From Sebastes aleutianus (Eukaryota > Chordata > Actinopteri > Perciformes > Sebastidae), in assembly GCA_916700875.1 (NCBI GenBank), contig CAKAKS010000034.1, positions 19,166,506-19,230,505 of the forward strand: a stretch of 64,000 bases of DNA, written 5' to 3'. Below the pieces are notes generated by a model that searched no databases, had not been told where the DNA came from, and saw only the letters and a list, made by a program, of their open reading frames with translations. This document shows positions 20,790 through 33,294 of this stretch, piece after piece. How positions within the stretch are numbered: position 1 is the stretch's first letter; every line of letters begins with the position of its first letter. Made by a program: the position numbers and the translations under genes.

Positions 20790-21137
20790 ATTATTCCTTC
20801 CTGCAGCTGTCAGACTCCACAACCAGCACTGCTCCCAGTAGACCACTTACACACCAACAAACTGACAATAACCTGATATTTTCAGGTGTAATTTCATTCA
20901 TTCATTCATTCTCACTGTGCAATTTTGTTAATAGTCTGTTTATTGTCAATACTGTATATACTGCTCCTATTTTTATACTTCCTTCTATTTAAATGGTTCA
21001 TATTTTGTCACACTTTGTTTAGCTCTTTTTTACTGTGTTAGCTGATGCATCTTGTTTTTTTGCACTATCCCCTTTGCTGCTGTACACTGCAAATTTCCCC
21101 ACTGCGGGACTATTAAAGGAATATCTTATCTTATTGA
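20790..21137 (+). mobile_element. 5'-truncated LINE 3' tail, third copy
   Basis: Includes the last codons of the LINE reverse-transcriptase ORF (AAVRLHNQHCSQ then stop) and the 3' UTR ending GGGACTATTAAAGGAATATC plus TTATCTTAT. It lies just beyond the predicted aldh6a1 polyadenylation site. Confidence 0.8.
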
Positions 21138-21325
21138 ACCAGAATAACTCAAACATTACCAACTACTTTCCATCCTGTGGAGTTCATTGGACCTGCGCCT
21201 CCTTTGCTCCAGCATTCCTAATATGTTGGCTTTATGTGTATAATCAATAATACCCAGAATTGCTACAGAACCAGAGGACCATTTTCAACACAAATCAGTA
21301 TTCAATTTAGTCAAATTACAGTGTC

Positions 21326-21331
21326 TTTATT
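21326..21331 (-). terminator. Candidate aldh6a1 polyadenylation signal
   Basis: TTTATT on the plus strand (AATAAA on minus) lies 885 bp beyond the aldh6a1 stop, just before the LINE tail at 20.8-21.13 kb. This gives a 3' UTR of about 0.9 kb. Motif evidence only. Confidence 0.4.
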
Positions 21332-22215
21332 CAAACCATTAACTACAGACTCAAATACTCTTGTTGTCATCACTTAAATTTTCAACCCCAAGACCTAAAG
21401 AAGAAGTCAAGGGGACAAAGTTTGAAGTAGATCAATCATTTTGGATGGAGATATGTGTAGCACGTTCCGTTTCATGATAACGGTTTATAGAGAATATCAG
21501 ATGTCAAGTCCATGTCACGTAAAACACTGCAATTTCACTTTTATACCTTTGATTGTGACCAGAAAAAAGTATCACTCCGACAATACAGTACAAAACCGTG
21601 GACCTCTATCAGACACAGAAAACACCTTAATCCCAACACTGGACAGTTTGATACACATTTAGAGGGACGAGAACTTCAGCCATTATGTCAGTTGTAACAG
21701 AGTAAAATACTTGGGTGTGCTCTTGTTCTAATATATTGTAGCATTTGCTCCATTTATACCTACACAATGCTCTGATAAACAGAGCAAGCTAAAGAACACA
21801 GGATAATGGTGGAAGACATTTGCGGTCACTGCTTTAAAAAGGACAGAATCCCTGATAATTTTGTTTTCTACTGTAAAAAAAAAACACAAGAGGACACAAC
21901 AGATCATGAAAATGATCCACCCGGTGAGGACAGGACATGAACAGGAGAGAACAGGTAACCATGATAAAAACTCTCAGCACCATTCATTGCATCAGTCCAG
22001 CTCATCTTCCCTGTCTCAGAATGAGCTGTAATTTGCATGTGTGTTTGCGCAACAACATTTTCCAGGATAAGTTAAAACAAATCACCAACTAATGATCCCC
22101 AATGTGAATATATATCTCAAAAAAAGACATGTAACCTTTTTTCCAATTCCATCCACCGGCTTCTTCTTAAGGCATATGAGAAGTCTCTGAAGGTTACGCT
22201 GGATGTGCGGTCAAC

Positions 22216-25200
22216 TTAGCGTCCCATGGTTGGCATGGTAACAGCTGGGGTCGACACAGTAGCATCCTCAGCCTTCCACTGTGATGTCACAGTCTTGATC
22301 TGAGTGTAGAACTGGATGCCCTGGTGGGAAAGAGACAACTGCTGTGTCAGCTACCCGGTACATCTGCAATTTTTTTATTTTATTTTGATGCAGAGTATTT
22401 TTTGTGATGCACTTCTGTTATTTACCTGCTTTCCGTAGAAGTTGGTGTCTCCTCTGAATGAGCCTCTGGAGCCAGTGAAGGAGAACATGGGGAGGGGGAC
22501 GGGGATGGGCACGTTCACTCCAATCTGTACAAATGCATAGACACATTAATGCATTATTAGAAATCATACATTAACTGCTGCAGAGGTACAAATACACCAA
22601 GTATAACTTTTGTCATTTGGTTGGCATAACCTTCCCACAACGGAGGGAAAACAGTATGTTTAAAAGCTAGGAGTGACAGATCAATATCATGTATTTTCAT
22701 CTTTACACATTTACTACTGAGTAAATGTGAGGGATACAATTGGACAAGACTTACAACTTTTGCAAATTGACTCCTGTTGCATTAACACAGGTTTGAGATT
22801 GTCCCATACTTTCTATGTATTGGCAGGTGACCCCTGACACAACTTCAGGTCGACAAAGTGCCGATTCCTGACTATTATGTTGCTCTTAAAGGGGAACTAT
22901 GCCCATTTTCAAAATTCATACATGTTATTTCTATGGTTTAAGAAAGTCAAAAAAATGTTGGGAAACGTGAACAACTTTCTCCCAAATCCAAAAACCAGCG
23001 TGCTAAAACTCAAACTTGTGATGTCATAGGGTATTAAGTGGGGAGCTGCTCCATAGACAATGAATTGGGAGAGATATTACAGATGACATTGAGAGCACCC
23101 AGAGGAATGCTCTGAGTATATGATAACATTTTCTGTTTCACCACTGACAACACTACTATAGAATCAATCTCATTAGGGTATAAATGAGAAAACAAACATT
23201 CTGTGGGTCCACAAAATCAGCCTCCCATTCATTGTCTATGGAGCAGCTCCAGACTTTATACCCTATGACATCACAAGTTTGAGACTTACTTCTCTTTGTT
23301 ACTGGCTTTGAGAGAGAGGAGCTCATGTATAGCTCATGTGTAGCTCATACTCGCTATTAAAAAGTCCCTTCCTAACATGCCTTCAATGGAAGAGATGTAG
23401 AAGAATGATTACAGCAAGTAAAAACCATCTTAATGTACAAAGGGTCATTTGCATAATGTTTTAAGATGGACTTTAAAAAATGTTAACCTATCCTTTAATG
23501 GCACAAAAAAAAAATAAGCGTGAAACCTGGATTTACAAGAATGAACTGTTAAAATTACGAGAAAAATCTGAATTGGGCGTTTCACATTCATGAATACTTT
23601 ATAGCACTATTCCTTTTAGCCATCAAGTTGCTCCAATAAATATTCACACTTCACATGAATTCTGTGTCTGTTTCCTGTTTTTGAAACTGAACGCCTCCCA
23701 CACCAAAATGTTTACTCATCAAAGTCTCACACAGGTGACTCACTGAGGACCAGTTTTTTAATCCCTGACAGAAAACAGTATGGTGTCTCCAGTGTCCTTT
23801 TATTGGGCCCTTGTAAATGCGTCTCTTACCTGGCCGACGTCCACCTCGTGTGTGTATTTGCGCGCTGTGGCTCCATTGTTGGTGAAGATGGCGGTGCCGT
23901 TGCCGTAGGGGTTGCTGTTGATTAAAGAAATCGCTTCGTCAAGACTGTCAGCCTCCAGGACGACAAGCACTGGTCCAAAGATCTCCTCTCTGTAACACTT
24001 CATGTTCGGCTGGAAAGAACAGCAGAATTATCCATTCAGAGTTTCCTCCAGCAAATAACATCATCTGCAACAAAAACTGCCACAAGGCATTATTAACAGT
24101 ACACAGAGTACCAGTATGCTCAAACTTTAGGATGTTATGTCAATAAATGGGGAAGACTGGGAAGAAGTGCTTTAAGTACATTTAACACAAAGTCTTTAGG
24201 CTCCTGTTAAAGAAAATCTACCTCAACTTTGTTTTATTTTTCTTTAAAACGTACAAAATGTCATGCTGGGACCATGGATTTTATCATGTTAGTAGGGCTG
24301 TCAATCAATTAAAATATTGATTCGCGATTAATCTCATCGTCTATGATTAATCACAAATTAATACAATTTTTTATCTGTTCAAAATGTACCTTAAGGTAGA
24401 TTTGTCAAGTATTTAATACTCTTATCAACCTGAGTGGGCAAAAAGGCTTGCTTTATTGGAAATAAATTAACAACACAAAACAATGAAAATGTTTGTCTAG
24501 AAACCCTCACAGGTACTACCTTTAGCATAAAAAAATATAATGATGAAAAAATAATGATCATAAAGTGGGCATGTCTGTAAAGGGGAGACTCGTGGGTACC
24601 CATAGAACCCATTTTCATTCACACATCTTGAGGTCAGAGGTCAAGGGACCCCTTTGAAAATAACCACCTTCACAACAAGCACATGGTTGGTACCAACGGG
24701 TTCCTTCGATTTTGTAGTTTCATATGATATCAGTATCTTCACTCTAGCTTCAAAATTGAGCCTGCTCCAACCTCTGAAGATTGATTGTTTTAATGCGTTA
24801 AAGAAATTAGTGGCATTAAAATTAATTTGTGTTAACGCGATAATTACGCATTATCTTTGACAGCCCTACATATTAGACATTTTAGTAGCTGAAAAAAGGC
24901 GTCAATGTTGCGCAAATTGCCAAATCTCACCTTAATGCTGCTCAGGATGGTGGGTCCTACAAAGTTTCCATTTTCATATCCTTTGACTTTGACATTTCTC
25001 CCGTCCAGCAGCAGCTTGCCACCCTCATCCACCCCACTCTGGATCAAAAACTCCACCCTGGCCTTGGCTTCAGGAGAGATCAGGGGACCCACATCTGCCC
25101 CAGGCTGATCACCTTCAGGATACATACGTAGATGTAAATTTTCCCATTATAGCAAAAAGGGCAGCATATCAAAATGCATAAGAACTGATTCAAATAGGAT

Positions 25201-28200
25201 CAGAGACATTTCTATTTCTGTTGACACAGTTACCAATTAAGTTACCTGCGTTGATGCGCAGCGATTTGGAGCGCTCCACCAGCTCTGGGAGCCATTCACG
25301 AGACTCCCCGACAAAAATAGCAGTGGAGAGAGCCATGCAGCGCTGGCCAGCTGCTCCGAAGGCAGCACCCACCAGCTGGTTGATGGTGTTCTCTTTGTTG
25401 GCATCGGGCATCACCACACCATGGTTCTTGGCACCCTAAAAATGAAAAATGTAGGACACGGCTCTGTAGGGTTTCTCTTAAGTTAGATAGTAGGACATCG
25501 GAGGCAGCACAGTGCTAATAACATATGTTACAAAACACAGGTGATTGACAGCTAAGCATTGAGCTGTTGTCTTGGTAACAGAATAGTAAATATGTTGCTC
25601 CATATGTTTTTGTCCATAAGAATAGGAACGGTGTTTAATATGTGGGTTAGCATGGAAAACAATACCTGCAGCCTCATGAGACTGATAATCCCTAATGTGA
25701 GCGCAGTATATTTAGTCTTAGGATGTTAAAATGAGTACTGTGAGTTCTGGCGTACCATGTTGGACTGCACCCTCTTGCCGTTCTTGGATCCCCGCTCGTA
25801 GATGTGCTCTCCAGCCGTGTTGGAGCCCACAAAGCTGATGGCTTTGATGGCCGGGTGGTCACAGATGAAGTTCACCGCTACACAAAGATACAAACTGATA
25901 CTGTAAATCCTCTCTTCTCCATCTGTGCTGCACCCATAAGGCAATATAAGAGCACATAGGCCACGGAAAAAGAGATTCAAATCCCCTTTTTCCTCAAACA
26001 CTCATGAATTACTCACGGATATAAGTTGCACATGGAAATTTCCTATCTACATATTGCCAGGGGGTATATGATTAGCGTTTGAATCATCCTTGGACCTTTT
26101 CCCATTACACACACACACAGATTGTGTGCTTCTGAATGAGCAGGGACACACACACACACACACACTCACCTGCATGCTGGCCGTGAATGATGTTGAGTGT
26201 ACCATCTGGTGCCCCGGAGTCCTGGAGCAATTTGGCCAGGAGCATGGTGCACCCTGGGACCCGTTCAGAGGGCTTCATCAGGTACGTGTTGCCACAGACC
26301 ATGCCGATGGGGAACATCCACAGAGGAATCATGGCGGGGAAGTTAAACGGGGCGATACCGGCACATACGCCGATGGGCAGGCGGTAGGTGTAAGTGTCCA
26401 TGTCCCTGGCGATGGAAGGTAACGTCTCCCCCAGCATAAGGGATGTAATGCTGCAGGCGTGCTCAACCACCTCTGGGGGGGTGAAGATGAGGAGAAAGGA
26501 TTAAACCTGCAGTAGGCAGAATGTTTTTGACATCAATGGGCAAAAGACAACATGATAACCTTTCAGCATATTTTAATTCAAGTGGCCTGAGAGATAACTA
26601 GACTTCTGCACCTCCTCATGGCTCTGTTTTCAGGCTTTAAAAAAAAAACTGTGACAGGAGACTTTGGCCAATCACAGGTCATTTCAGAGAGAGAGCGTTC
26701 CTATTGGCTGTTCATTCAACAGAGGCAGCTGTCAATCACTCGCAAACTCCGATCAAACGGTCAAACTAGGCAGCGCTGATCAAATATGAATCGATATTCT
26801 GTTACTGTAATGCCTATTTCTCACCTCAAATGTTTTCAGAAACATTTTGTAGTGTATTGTTTAGCTGTAAAATGAGAAAGTGGCGGTGCTTGGTATTTCC
26901 TCAACTGATCTCAACGTGGCAGCCGGGTCACAAACTTTCTCACTTTACAGCTAAACAGTACACTACAAGAGGTTGAAATGAAAACATTTTATGTGAAAAA
27001 TAGGCATTACAGCAACAGAATATTGATTCATATTTGATCAGCGCTGCCTAGTCCGACAGTTTGATCGGAGTTTGCGAGTGATTGACAGCTGCTCAGAGAC
27101 GGCAGGCTCCAGCTCGGCTCTGATTGGTTGTTTTCCTCCGGTCTGTGGAATATTGTAGACGTCATTAGGAGCACCGGAGGACACAGAGGCACATGATTTT
27201 TTTCAGATTACCCATCTCGTGCACTACTGTCAGGATATAGTGACCATTTTATAAAATAACTTTATTAACCATATTTGCTCCAATTCTACCCACTGCTGCT
27301 TTAAGTAAACTAATAAAAAAAGTTCAGCGATATGAGATACACAATAAACTAATGAGTGCATCTCTGCAAATTGTAATAGGAATGTGAGTTATTTAAGATG
27401 AGCTCATTTAATGTCTACATTACAATGCATTATGCAGTTTGCACTTTAGCCTCTTACTTAAGAATAACTGTTAATTGATTTCTTTTCCCTATGAGTGAAC
27501 TGTAATAGAAACTTCAAGCACTATTGGTCCCAGTACTGCAGGAAATCTCTAATGCTGGCAGCACATCTACGCATATGTAGCCTGTCTTTCAGCTGATAAG
27601 TTGAAAGTTAGCATGCCAGAATAAGTCGGGCATCCCAAAACTGGGAGCTGTACCAAGTACAAGAAATACTTTGGCAGCTCGGTCAGGTAATAACCAGAAT
27701 ATATCTCCCTTTATTTGCATGCGCGCGTGGCTCTTTTAATTTCTCAACAGGATTCTTGTTGATGCAAGTCTGCCAAAGTGAACGAGTGCACCTCAATGAG
27801 GGGAACTGCATAACTATCTTTATATAGCATGCAACCGACAGCAGAGCCTGCGGAGCGCTTTAAATAAAAACAAACTAGGCAGTCACACTTTAACATCAGG
27901 GCTTAACAATGTGATGCAGCAGGGATACTGTTTCCTTAACCCTTGTTTTGTTATAATTGGGACACTGTGAAAGCATCTTAAAAAGCAGTTTAAGCTTCTA
28001 TATGTCAACGTGGTCAAAACAGAAGCCTTCCTCCATTAGTAATTTAAAAGTCCCTTTTTGCAGGAAGTGTCTGGTTACATGCAAATAATTGACACCCTGC
28101 AGCCACTTAGTATCAGACTTTCATCCAGGCAATGGTATAAAGGGTTGCCAAAGATACAGACTTTTCATCAGGAGATACAGATACTATAGACAGCAGCTTT

Positions 28201-31200
28201 CCACAGGGGAATTTGATCTCCGCTATATATTCACCAGCACTCTAATCTAATCAGGATATCAAAACACAATAGCACGCTGGGAAGCCTACGCTTTACTTAC
28301 GAAGTCCTCTAAATACATCTCCCTCTGCGTCAGCGAGCGTTTTGCCCTGCTCCAAGGTGATCAATTTAGCCAGTTCTTTCTGAAATATTAGAGGAAACAC
28401 AGCTGACGATTAATTCAAGACATCAGTGAGGGGGAAAAGAAAACAGATAAAACAATTTCCCGGCTCTCTGAGTTGTTATCTTAAAATGGAAATGCATTGG
28501 TGAGAGAAAACAATCAACAAGCAAGTGACAAATTTCCGTACGATGTTATCCTTGATGAGCTGCTGGTAGCGCAGGAAGATCTGCTGCCTGCTGAGGACGG
28601 AGGTCTCGGCCCAGGGCTGATAGGCTCTGGAGCAGGAGTCCACGGCTGCCAGCATCTCCTCCTGGGTAGCTTTGGGAACACGTCCCACCACCTCATTAGT
28701 GGCCTGAGGAGAAGGAGACAGTCCATACAGACAAGTTGACTGAGAGCAGGGGGAAGTCATTACTTTGTATTACGGCATGTACATTAAATCATCAATATTA
28801 ATAACCACGTTTGTTTTCTATCCTTTACAGGTTTGATGTTTTACGTGATGAAAGTTGATGACTGTTTTTGTACGCTATAATTATCCATCACTGCCTTGCT
28901 CGAGGCATATACTTGACAAGCTAAATTACAGCGGGGCTGGACTTTAGGAGAATATAAAACATGACTGGCTGTGTAGACTGAGCTTTGATTTCTTAGAAAT
29001 TGGCAAATCATGACTTAATTTCCTCCTCCCCAATATTCATACAAAGTTGTACTGGTTATTTGCAGCCAGCTTTTAGTAGAGATCTTGTTACAGCAGGTTA
29101 AATAAAGTTCATCTATGAATACTTACAGGGTTGTGAATGTCGAGCCATTCGGAGCTGTTGGACTCAACGAACTTGCCATCGATGAACAGCTTGGTGGTGG
29201 GCTAGAGGATCACAGAGGCATATGGTTAAATCCCTTCATGTCTGGTTACATCATTACAGAGTTCATTAAGGACATATATCCATCACCACAACCTACACAA
29301 GAGCTTTCTAAAGCATTCGTTTTAGATCTCTTTACTTTCTATACGCAGAGTTGTGTTGATGGTTCATTCTAACGTTTCCAAATTGAAGTTTTCCTGATCT
29401 GACATTTCTATGCTTATGTTACATTAGCTGTATCCCAATCTCATAATGAACTGTCAAACTGTCAGACTGTCAACCATTAAATTAATTGCTATTTTGATAA
29501 TCGATTAATCGGTTTGAGTATTTTTTCAAGAAAATAATAGTAAAAATTCTCAGATTGAATGTGAATATTTTTTGGTTTCTTTTATTCTTTATGATTGTAA
29601 ACTGAATATCTTTGAGTTGTGGACAAACAAGACATTTGAGGATGCCATCGTGGGCTTTGGGAAACACTGATCGACATTTTTCACCATTTTCCTACATTTT
29701 ATAGACCAAACAACTAATCGATTAATCAAGAAAATAAAGACAGATTAATTAACAATGAAAATAATCGTTCGCTGCAGTCCTAGAGTATATAATTGTATGT
29801 GTATAGTTAATTAAGTGCACTCAGATAAGTCACTATGCATACTACTATCAAAACACTGGATTTTTGAGTGTGCAGTTCATGTACATTTTTGTCCAACAAT
29901 TCAATGAACAAAGGAAAAGTAAGAGCATTTTATGTGAAGTTTTGGCAGTAGCTTTCCTAAACCAGAGTTTGATTGATGTCTGATGGCTTATTGATTTTCT
30001 GTTAGCATAAAACAGAACAGTATGTTGATTTATTGTATATTAACTGCAAAAACAGTACAGTATGACATTTAGAGAATAGTTTTTGTGCTGTATAGTTTGT
30101 ATATAGAATGGAATTAGGACTTAGTTAATGAGTATGCAATGAGACAGTTCTATGCAGAGATTTGACATAAGATGTCTCCAGATTTTGACTGTTGTGGCAT
30201 TTTTTGGGGAGAAATGACATAGCCTAGTAAGGCAAACCTCTCCGTGTAAGGTTTTTAAAGTTCTCAGAATGTTTGGAAAAAAATATTTTATGATATTAAA
30301 TCAAAGAAACAAGAATGAGTGTATAACAACTCCCATCTTACAATAAGTATGCAATGCTACTGCGAACTTCTAGTTCATAAAAAAAAATTGAAATACCCCT
30401 TTTGGAATTTATGCCATAACATAATGTTTACTTGAAGGTTTAGGTTGAGTTTCTTTGACTTAATGTAATTTTATTTTTTATCGCAGATATATCTTCTTCT
30501 GCTAATACGTTGACCGATAAGTAACAAGAAATTGTAGTAAGAAATACAAAGATATGTGACTTTTATTATGAAACAGTCTATTCATTACATGGTCTGCCCA
30601 CCAGGAAACATTGAAATGCTTATTTATTTATATTTGCACCAACCTGTCCACATTCAAATCACAAATCAAAACTCACCTTTTTAAAACTGCTTTTAATGTG
30701 TGATTAATATTGTGTTTTATTTTTTTATGATGTCCTCGTTTTAAGATCTTTTTATCAGTGTTTGAGTTTTTAGAAAAGCGCTATATAAATAAAATGTATT
30801 ATTATTATTTTTCAAAGTAATTGTGTCAGACTTGGTCACAATGCTTTAACAACCAAATGTAAGGGATCCTTATCAAAAAGTTTATGTCAAATAACACATG
30901 TTAACCAATAAACTGTTATCTTATTTGTTAAAAATTCTAACTATTTATATTGTTTATGTATATAAATATTGATATTGGTATCAAAAAGCCAGTGTCATTC
31001 AGGCTATTGTCTTAGACATGATATATGATCTAAGAAAACAGGATGCATATAAGGATTAAGAATTATGTTCTTTCAATAAAACAAACTTTGCAAACATTGC
31101 AACAAACATGGTATCATTTTTATATCATGGTTTATCCAATAATTACATTATTTCTCCATTAACCTTTAAAGGTTACATATTATGCTCATTTTCAGGTTCA

Positions 31201-32145
31201 TACTTGTATTTTGTGTTTCTACTAGAACATGTTTCCATGCTGTAATGTTCAAAAAACACATTATTTTCCTCATACTGTCTGCTTGAATATGCCTGTATTT
31301 ACCCTCTGTCTGAAACGCTCCGTTTTAGCGCATTTTGACGGAATTGCAACAGCTTGGGTCCATGTGTCCTTCCTGTCAGCTGATGACATTCACATACACT
31401 GCAACCAGGAATAAACTGGGACACATTTAGAATATTTACATTTAAAATTGTGTCAAGGGTCTAAATATTGTATATTCGTGACATCACGAATGGGCAGAAA
31501 TCCTGACAGCTTGTTTCGAATGCAGAGTTTCTGAATACGGGCTGTGTGTATTTCCCTGTGGATTGAGTGTTTTGATACTTTCACAGTATTTATATAGGAC
31601 TTAAGCCTGCTTTATAATAAAAAAACATGAAAATCTCACTTTTTATAATATGGGACCTTTAAACCTTATCCATAATGCACATGGATAGAAGTGGGGTGAC
31701 CTGTCAAACTGACAATAAGAACAGTCTGTGCTGAACACGTAACATTCATTCATTGCAGAGTTATGAAAGCTGGTCTTACCACTGAGGAGGAGGAGTAACA
31801 CATGCGACCCAGCTGGAGTGGGACCTGCAACAATTAAGACAGCATTAGTCAATTCATGTTAAACTCAAGATCTAATGTTAAATGCATAAGAGCCAATTCT
31901 GAGTGCAACATTGCTTGTTTTCCCTGTTCAATTAATACAAATAAAACCTAACTTAAATTGCACATGAATACTAAATGCTTGCATGAAGGAGGAGTGTGCA
32001 ACGTGAGGCTAACGACTTTGTTAGCTAGCAGCTCAGGTTGTTAGTTGCATAAACGTCCAATAAAAAGCAACTGTTCCTTAAAAACATGCACATTAATTTC
32101 TTTTACCTTCTTGTGCAAAAAGGACCTGAGGAGAATTGCTGCCAT
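22216..32145 (-). CDS. aldh6a1: Methylmalonate-semialdehyde dehydrogenase (CoA-acylating), complete, 12 exons
   Basis: Exons in reading order: 32145-32107, 31824-31780, 29201-29127, 28703-28542, 28379-28301, 26472-26170, 25877-25756, 25435-25246, 25112-24931, 24009-23830, 22524-22426, 22320-22216 (TAA). The total is 1581 nt, 526 residues (human 535), with the same exon number as the human gene. The N-terminus MAAILLRSFLHKKVPLQLGR is basic and hydroxylated without acids, a mitochondrial presequence. Core ALDH motifs are present: PFNFPAMIPLWMFP, SFVGSNTAGE (about 249-258), the catalytic cysteine in GAAGQRCMALSTA (Cys308), EEIFGPVL and the C-terminal FTGSRGSFRGD. The enzyme acts in the matrix. 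It converts methylmalonate semialdehyde (valine, thymine) to propionyl-CoA and malonate semialdehyde (uracil, beta-alanine) to acetyl-CoA, using CoA and NAD+. Introns carry several MITEs, one 26 bp from the exon 6 acceptor. Confidence 0.96.
22886..23498. mobile_element. TTAA-flanked palindromic MITE
   Basis: TTAA at 22886-22889 and 23495-23498. Inverted ends start TTAAAGG on both sides. Internally, a segment including ACTTGTGATGTCATAGGGTA (about 23008-23065) recurs inverted at about 23225-23285, so the transcript could fold into a hairpin. Lies in aldh6a1 intron 10. Confidence 0.75.
24293..24868. mobile_element. hAT-type non-autonomous transposon
   Basis: Perfect inverted ends TAGGGCTGTCAA and TTGACAGCCCTA. 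Flanking 8-bp sequences CATGTTAG (24285-24292) and CATATTAG (24869-24876) match at 7 of 8 positions, an aged target duplication. Lies in aldh6a1 intron 9, about 60 bp from the exon 9 donor. Confidence 0.85.
26501..27304 (+). mobile_element. TTAA-flanked foldback element, copy 1 (full length)
   Basis: TTAA at both limits (26501-26504, 27301-27304). Imperfect inverted ends: TTAAACCTGCAGTAGGCAGA against TTAAAGCAGCAGTGGGTAGA read from the right. Two long internal arms, about 26731-26880 and 26934-27086, are inverted copies of each other. No ORF. It sits 26 bp upstream of the aldh6a1 exon 6 acceptor. Confidence 0.85.
29466..29785. mobile_element. Fragment of hAT-like MITE with CGATTAATCG motifs
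   Basis: Shares TTTTGATAATCGATTAATCG, TGAATATCTTTGAGTTGTGG and ACCAAACAACTAATCGATTA with the fuller copy at 61230-61528. The right end GCTGCAGTCCTA is present but the left terminus is missing. Lies in aldh6a1 intron 2. Confidence 0.7.
30640..30815 (+). mobile_element. LINE/SINE 3' tail
   Basis: Ends with AAAAGCGCTATATAAATAAA then ATTATTATT, a common 3' terminus of fish non-LTR elements. Upstream boundary approximate. Confidence 0.6.
31166..31662. mobile_element. TTAA-flanked MITE (family shared with 48454-48947)
   Basis: TTAA at 31166-31169 and 31659-31662, with inverted ends TTAAAGGTTACATATTATG and TTAAAGGTCCCATATTATA. Shares the internal stretch GTTTCTACTAGAACATGTTT with the copy in lrfn5 intron 3. 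Lies in aldh6a1 intron 2. Confidence 0.8.
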
Positions 32146-32460
32146 TGTGGAGTGTCTGGTGTCTCTTTTTCCTGCTCTTAAAGCCCAAAAGACACTGAAG
32201 AGAACTTCAGCTAGCAGAGCTGTTGCAGAGGACAGAGCGGTGGTGAGACAATGCTGCGCTTTAATGTGATCTACAAGACATCATGAGTGTGGATAGCATC
32301 GCAGAGCAGCGGTGCACATGATGTGTAGATCTGTGGAAGCTGCGTGCGGCGTCATTCGCTGCTTCCGTTCGATGTGGGCGGGACTTACCTGATTTAAGAG
32401 CCAATCACTGCGCGTTATTTACCACCCACCCTCAATTAGGAGAAGCTGATTGGCTGTTTG
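32146..32460 (-). promoter_or_regulatory. Probable aldh6a1 5' UTR and promoter
   Basis: Immediately upstream of the aldh6a1 start is a CpG-containing stretch with a GC box (GGGCGG, 32376-32381) and two CCAAT boxes: CCAAT on plus at 32401-32405 and ATTGG at 32449-32453, which is CCAAT on minus. There is no clear TATA box, as usual for housekeeping metabolic genes. It could also serve the divergent samd15 gene 1.6 kb away, but nothing in the sequence shows that. Confidence 0.55.
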
Positions 32461-32529
32461 TATAAACAGGGACTGGAGTTGTCTCAGTTACTTGATAAAC
32501 CTTCTTCAGGAACTTTGATGTCAAACACC

Positions 32530-33070
32530 ACAGTCCACACACCACATCATCCTTTTTTCTTTTTTTTTTTTAAATATGTATATTGGGTTTTCTTATTTTC
32601 ACAAACACAATGAGAATAAGAATAATAAAAAAAACCAAAAAAAAACAAACAAACACTGGTACAGCTCAGATCACATACTTTGGCATGTAGAATATTTATA
32701 AGATATTCCAAAAGGGACCATCTTAAATATGACTTTACGCCAGCCTTGAACAGAGGGTTTCTTATCACTAATCCACTGTAGTAATATTTTTTCTAGCAGC
32801 AAATGTAAGAATGTTATATAACCTTTTGTGGGCTGCAGTAGTTATATTTATTTCTAAAATCAAAGACATTGGATTCATTTCTAAATCCTTATCAAATATC
32901 TTTTCCATTTCACATAATATTTCAGACCAGTACTTGTGTAATTTATGACACGACCAAAGACAATGGGGTTAAGGTACCTATTTCGGTTTTACATTTGAGA
33001 CATGGAAAGTGAGGGGTCAAAAGAATGCCTGCGATTAGGGGATATATGTATTCTATGTATAATTTTAAAT
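32530..33070. other. Intergenic, AT-rich, possible decayed retroelement
   Basis: Low-complexity T-run followed by sequence without a recognisable gene. The style (A/T tracts, degenerate ORF remnants) suggests an old retroelement fragment, but I could not name one. Confidence 0.25.
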
Positions 33071-33294
33071 TGGATTGCTTTCATCCGGGTACATCATCCT
33101 TTTTTTATCCATCATTCTCTTTTAAAACATCATCTTTTTTATCCATCTCCCTATTAAATACCATCCTTTTATCCATCATTCTTTTACTTCTATCTATCTA
33201 CCTATTTATATTTATTTTACTTTATTTTATCTTATTCTTTTTTAATCTTGCCTTAATTTTATTTGCACCCTGATTGACAGCCAGGCACCCCCAC

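Noticed and set aside
26105..26470. Overlapping plus-strand frames within aldh6a1 exon 6
   Set aside because: Shadows of the minus-strand coding sequence without protein resemblance.
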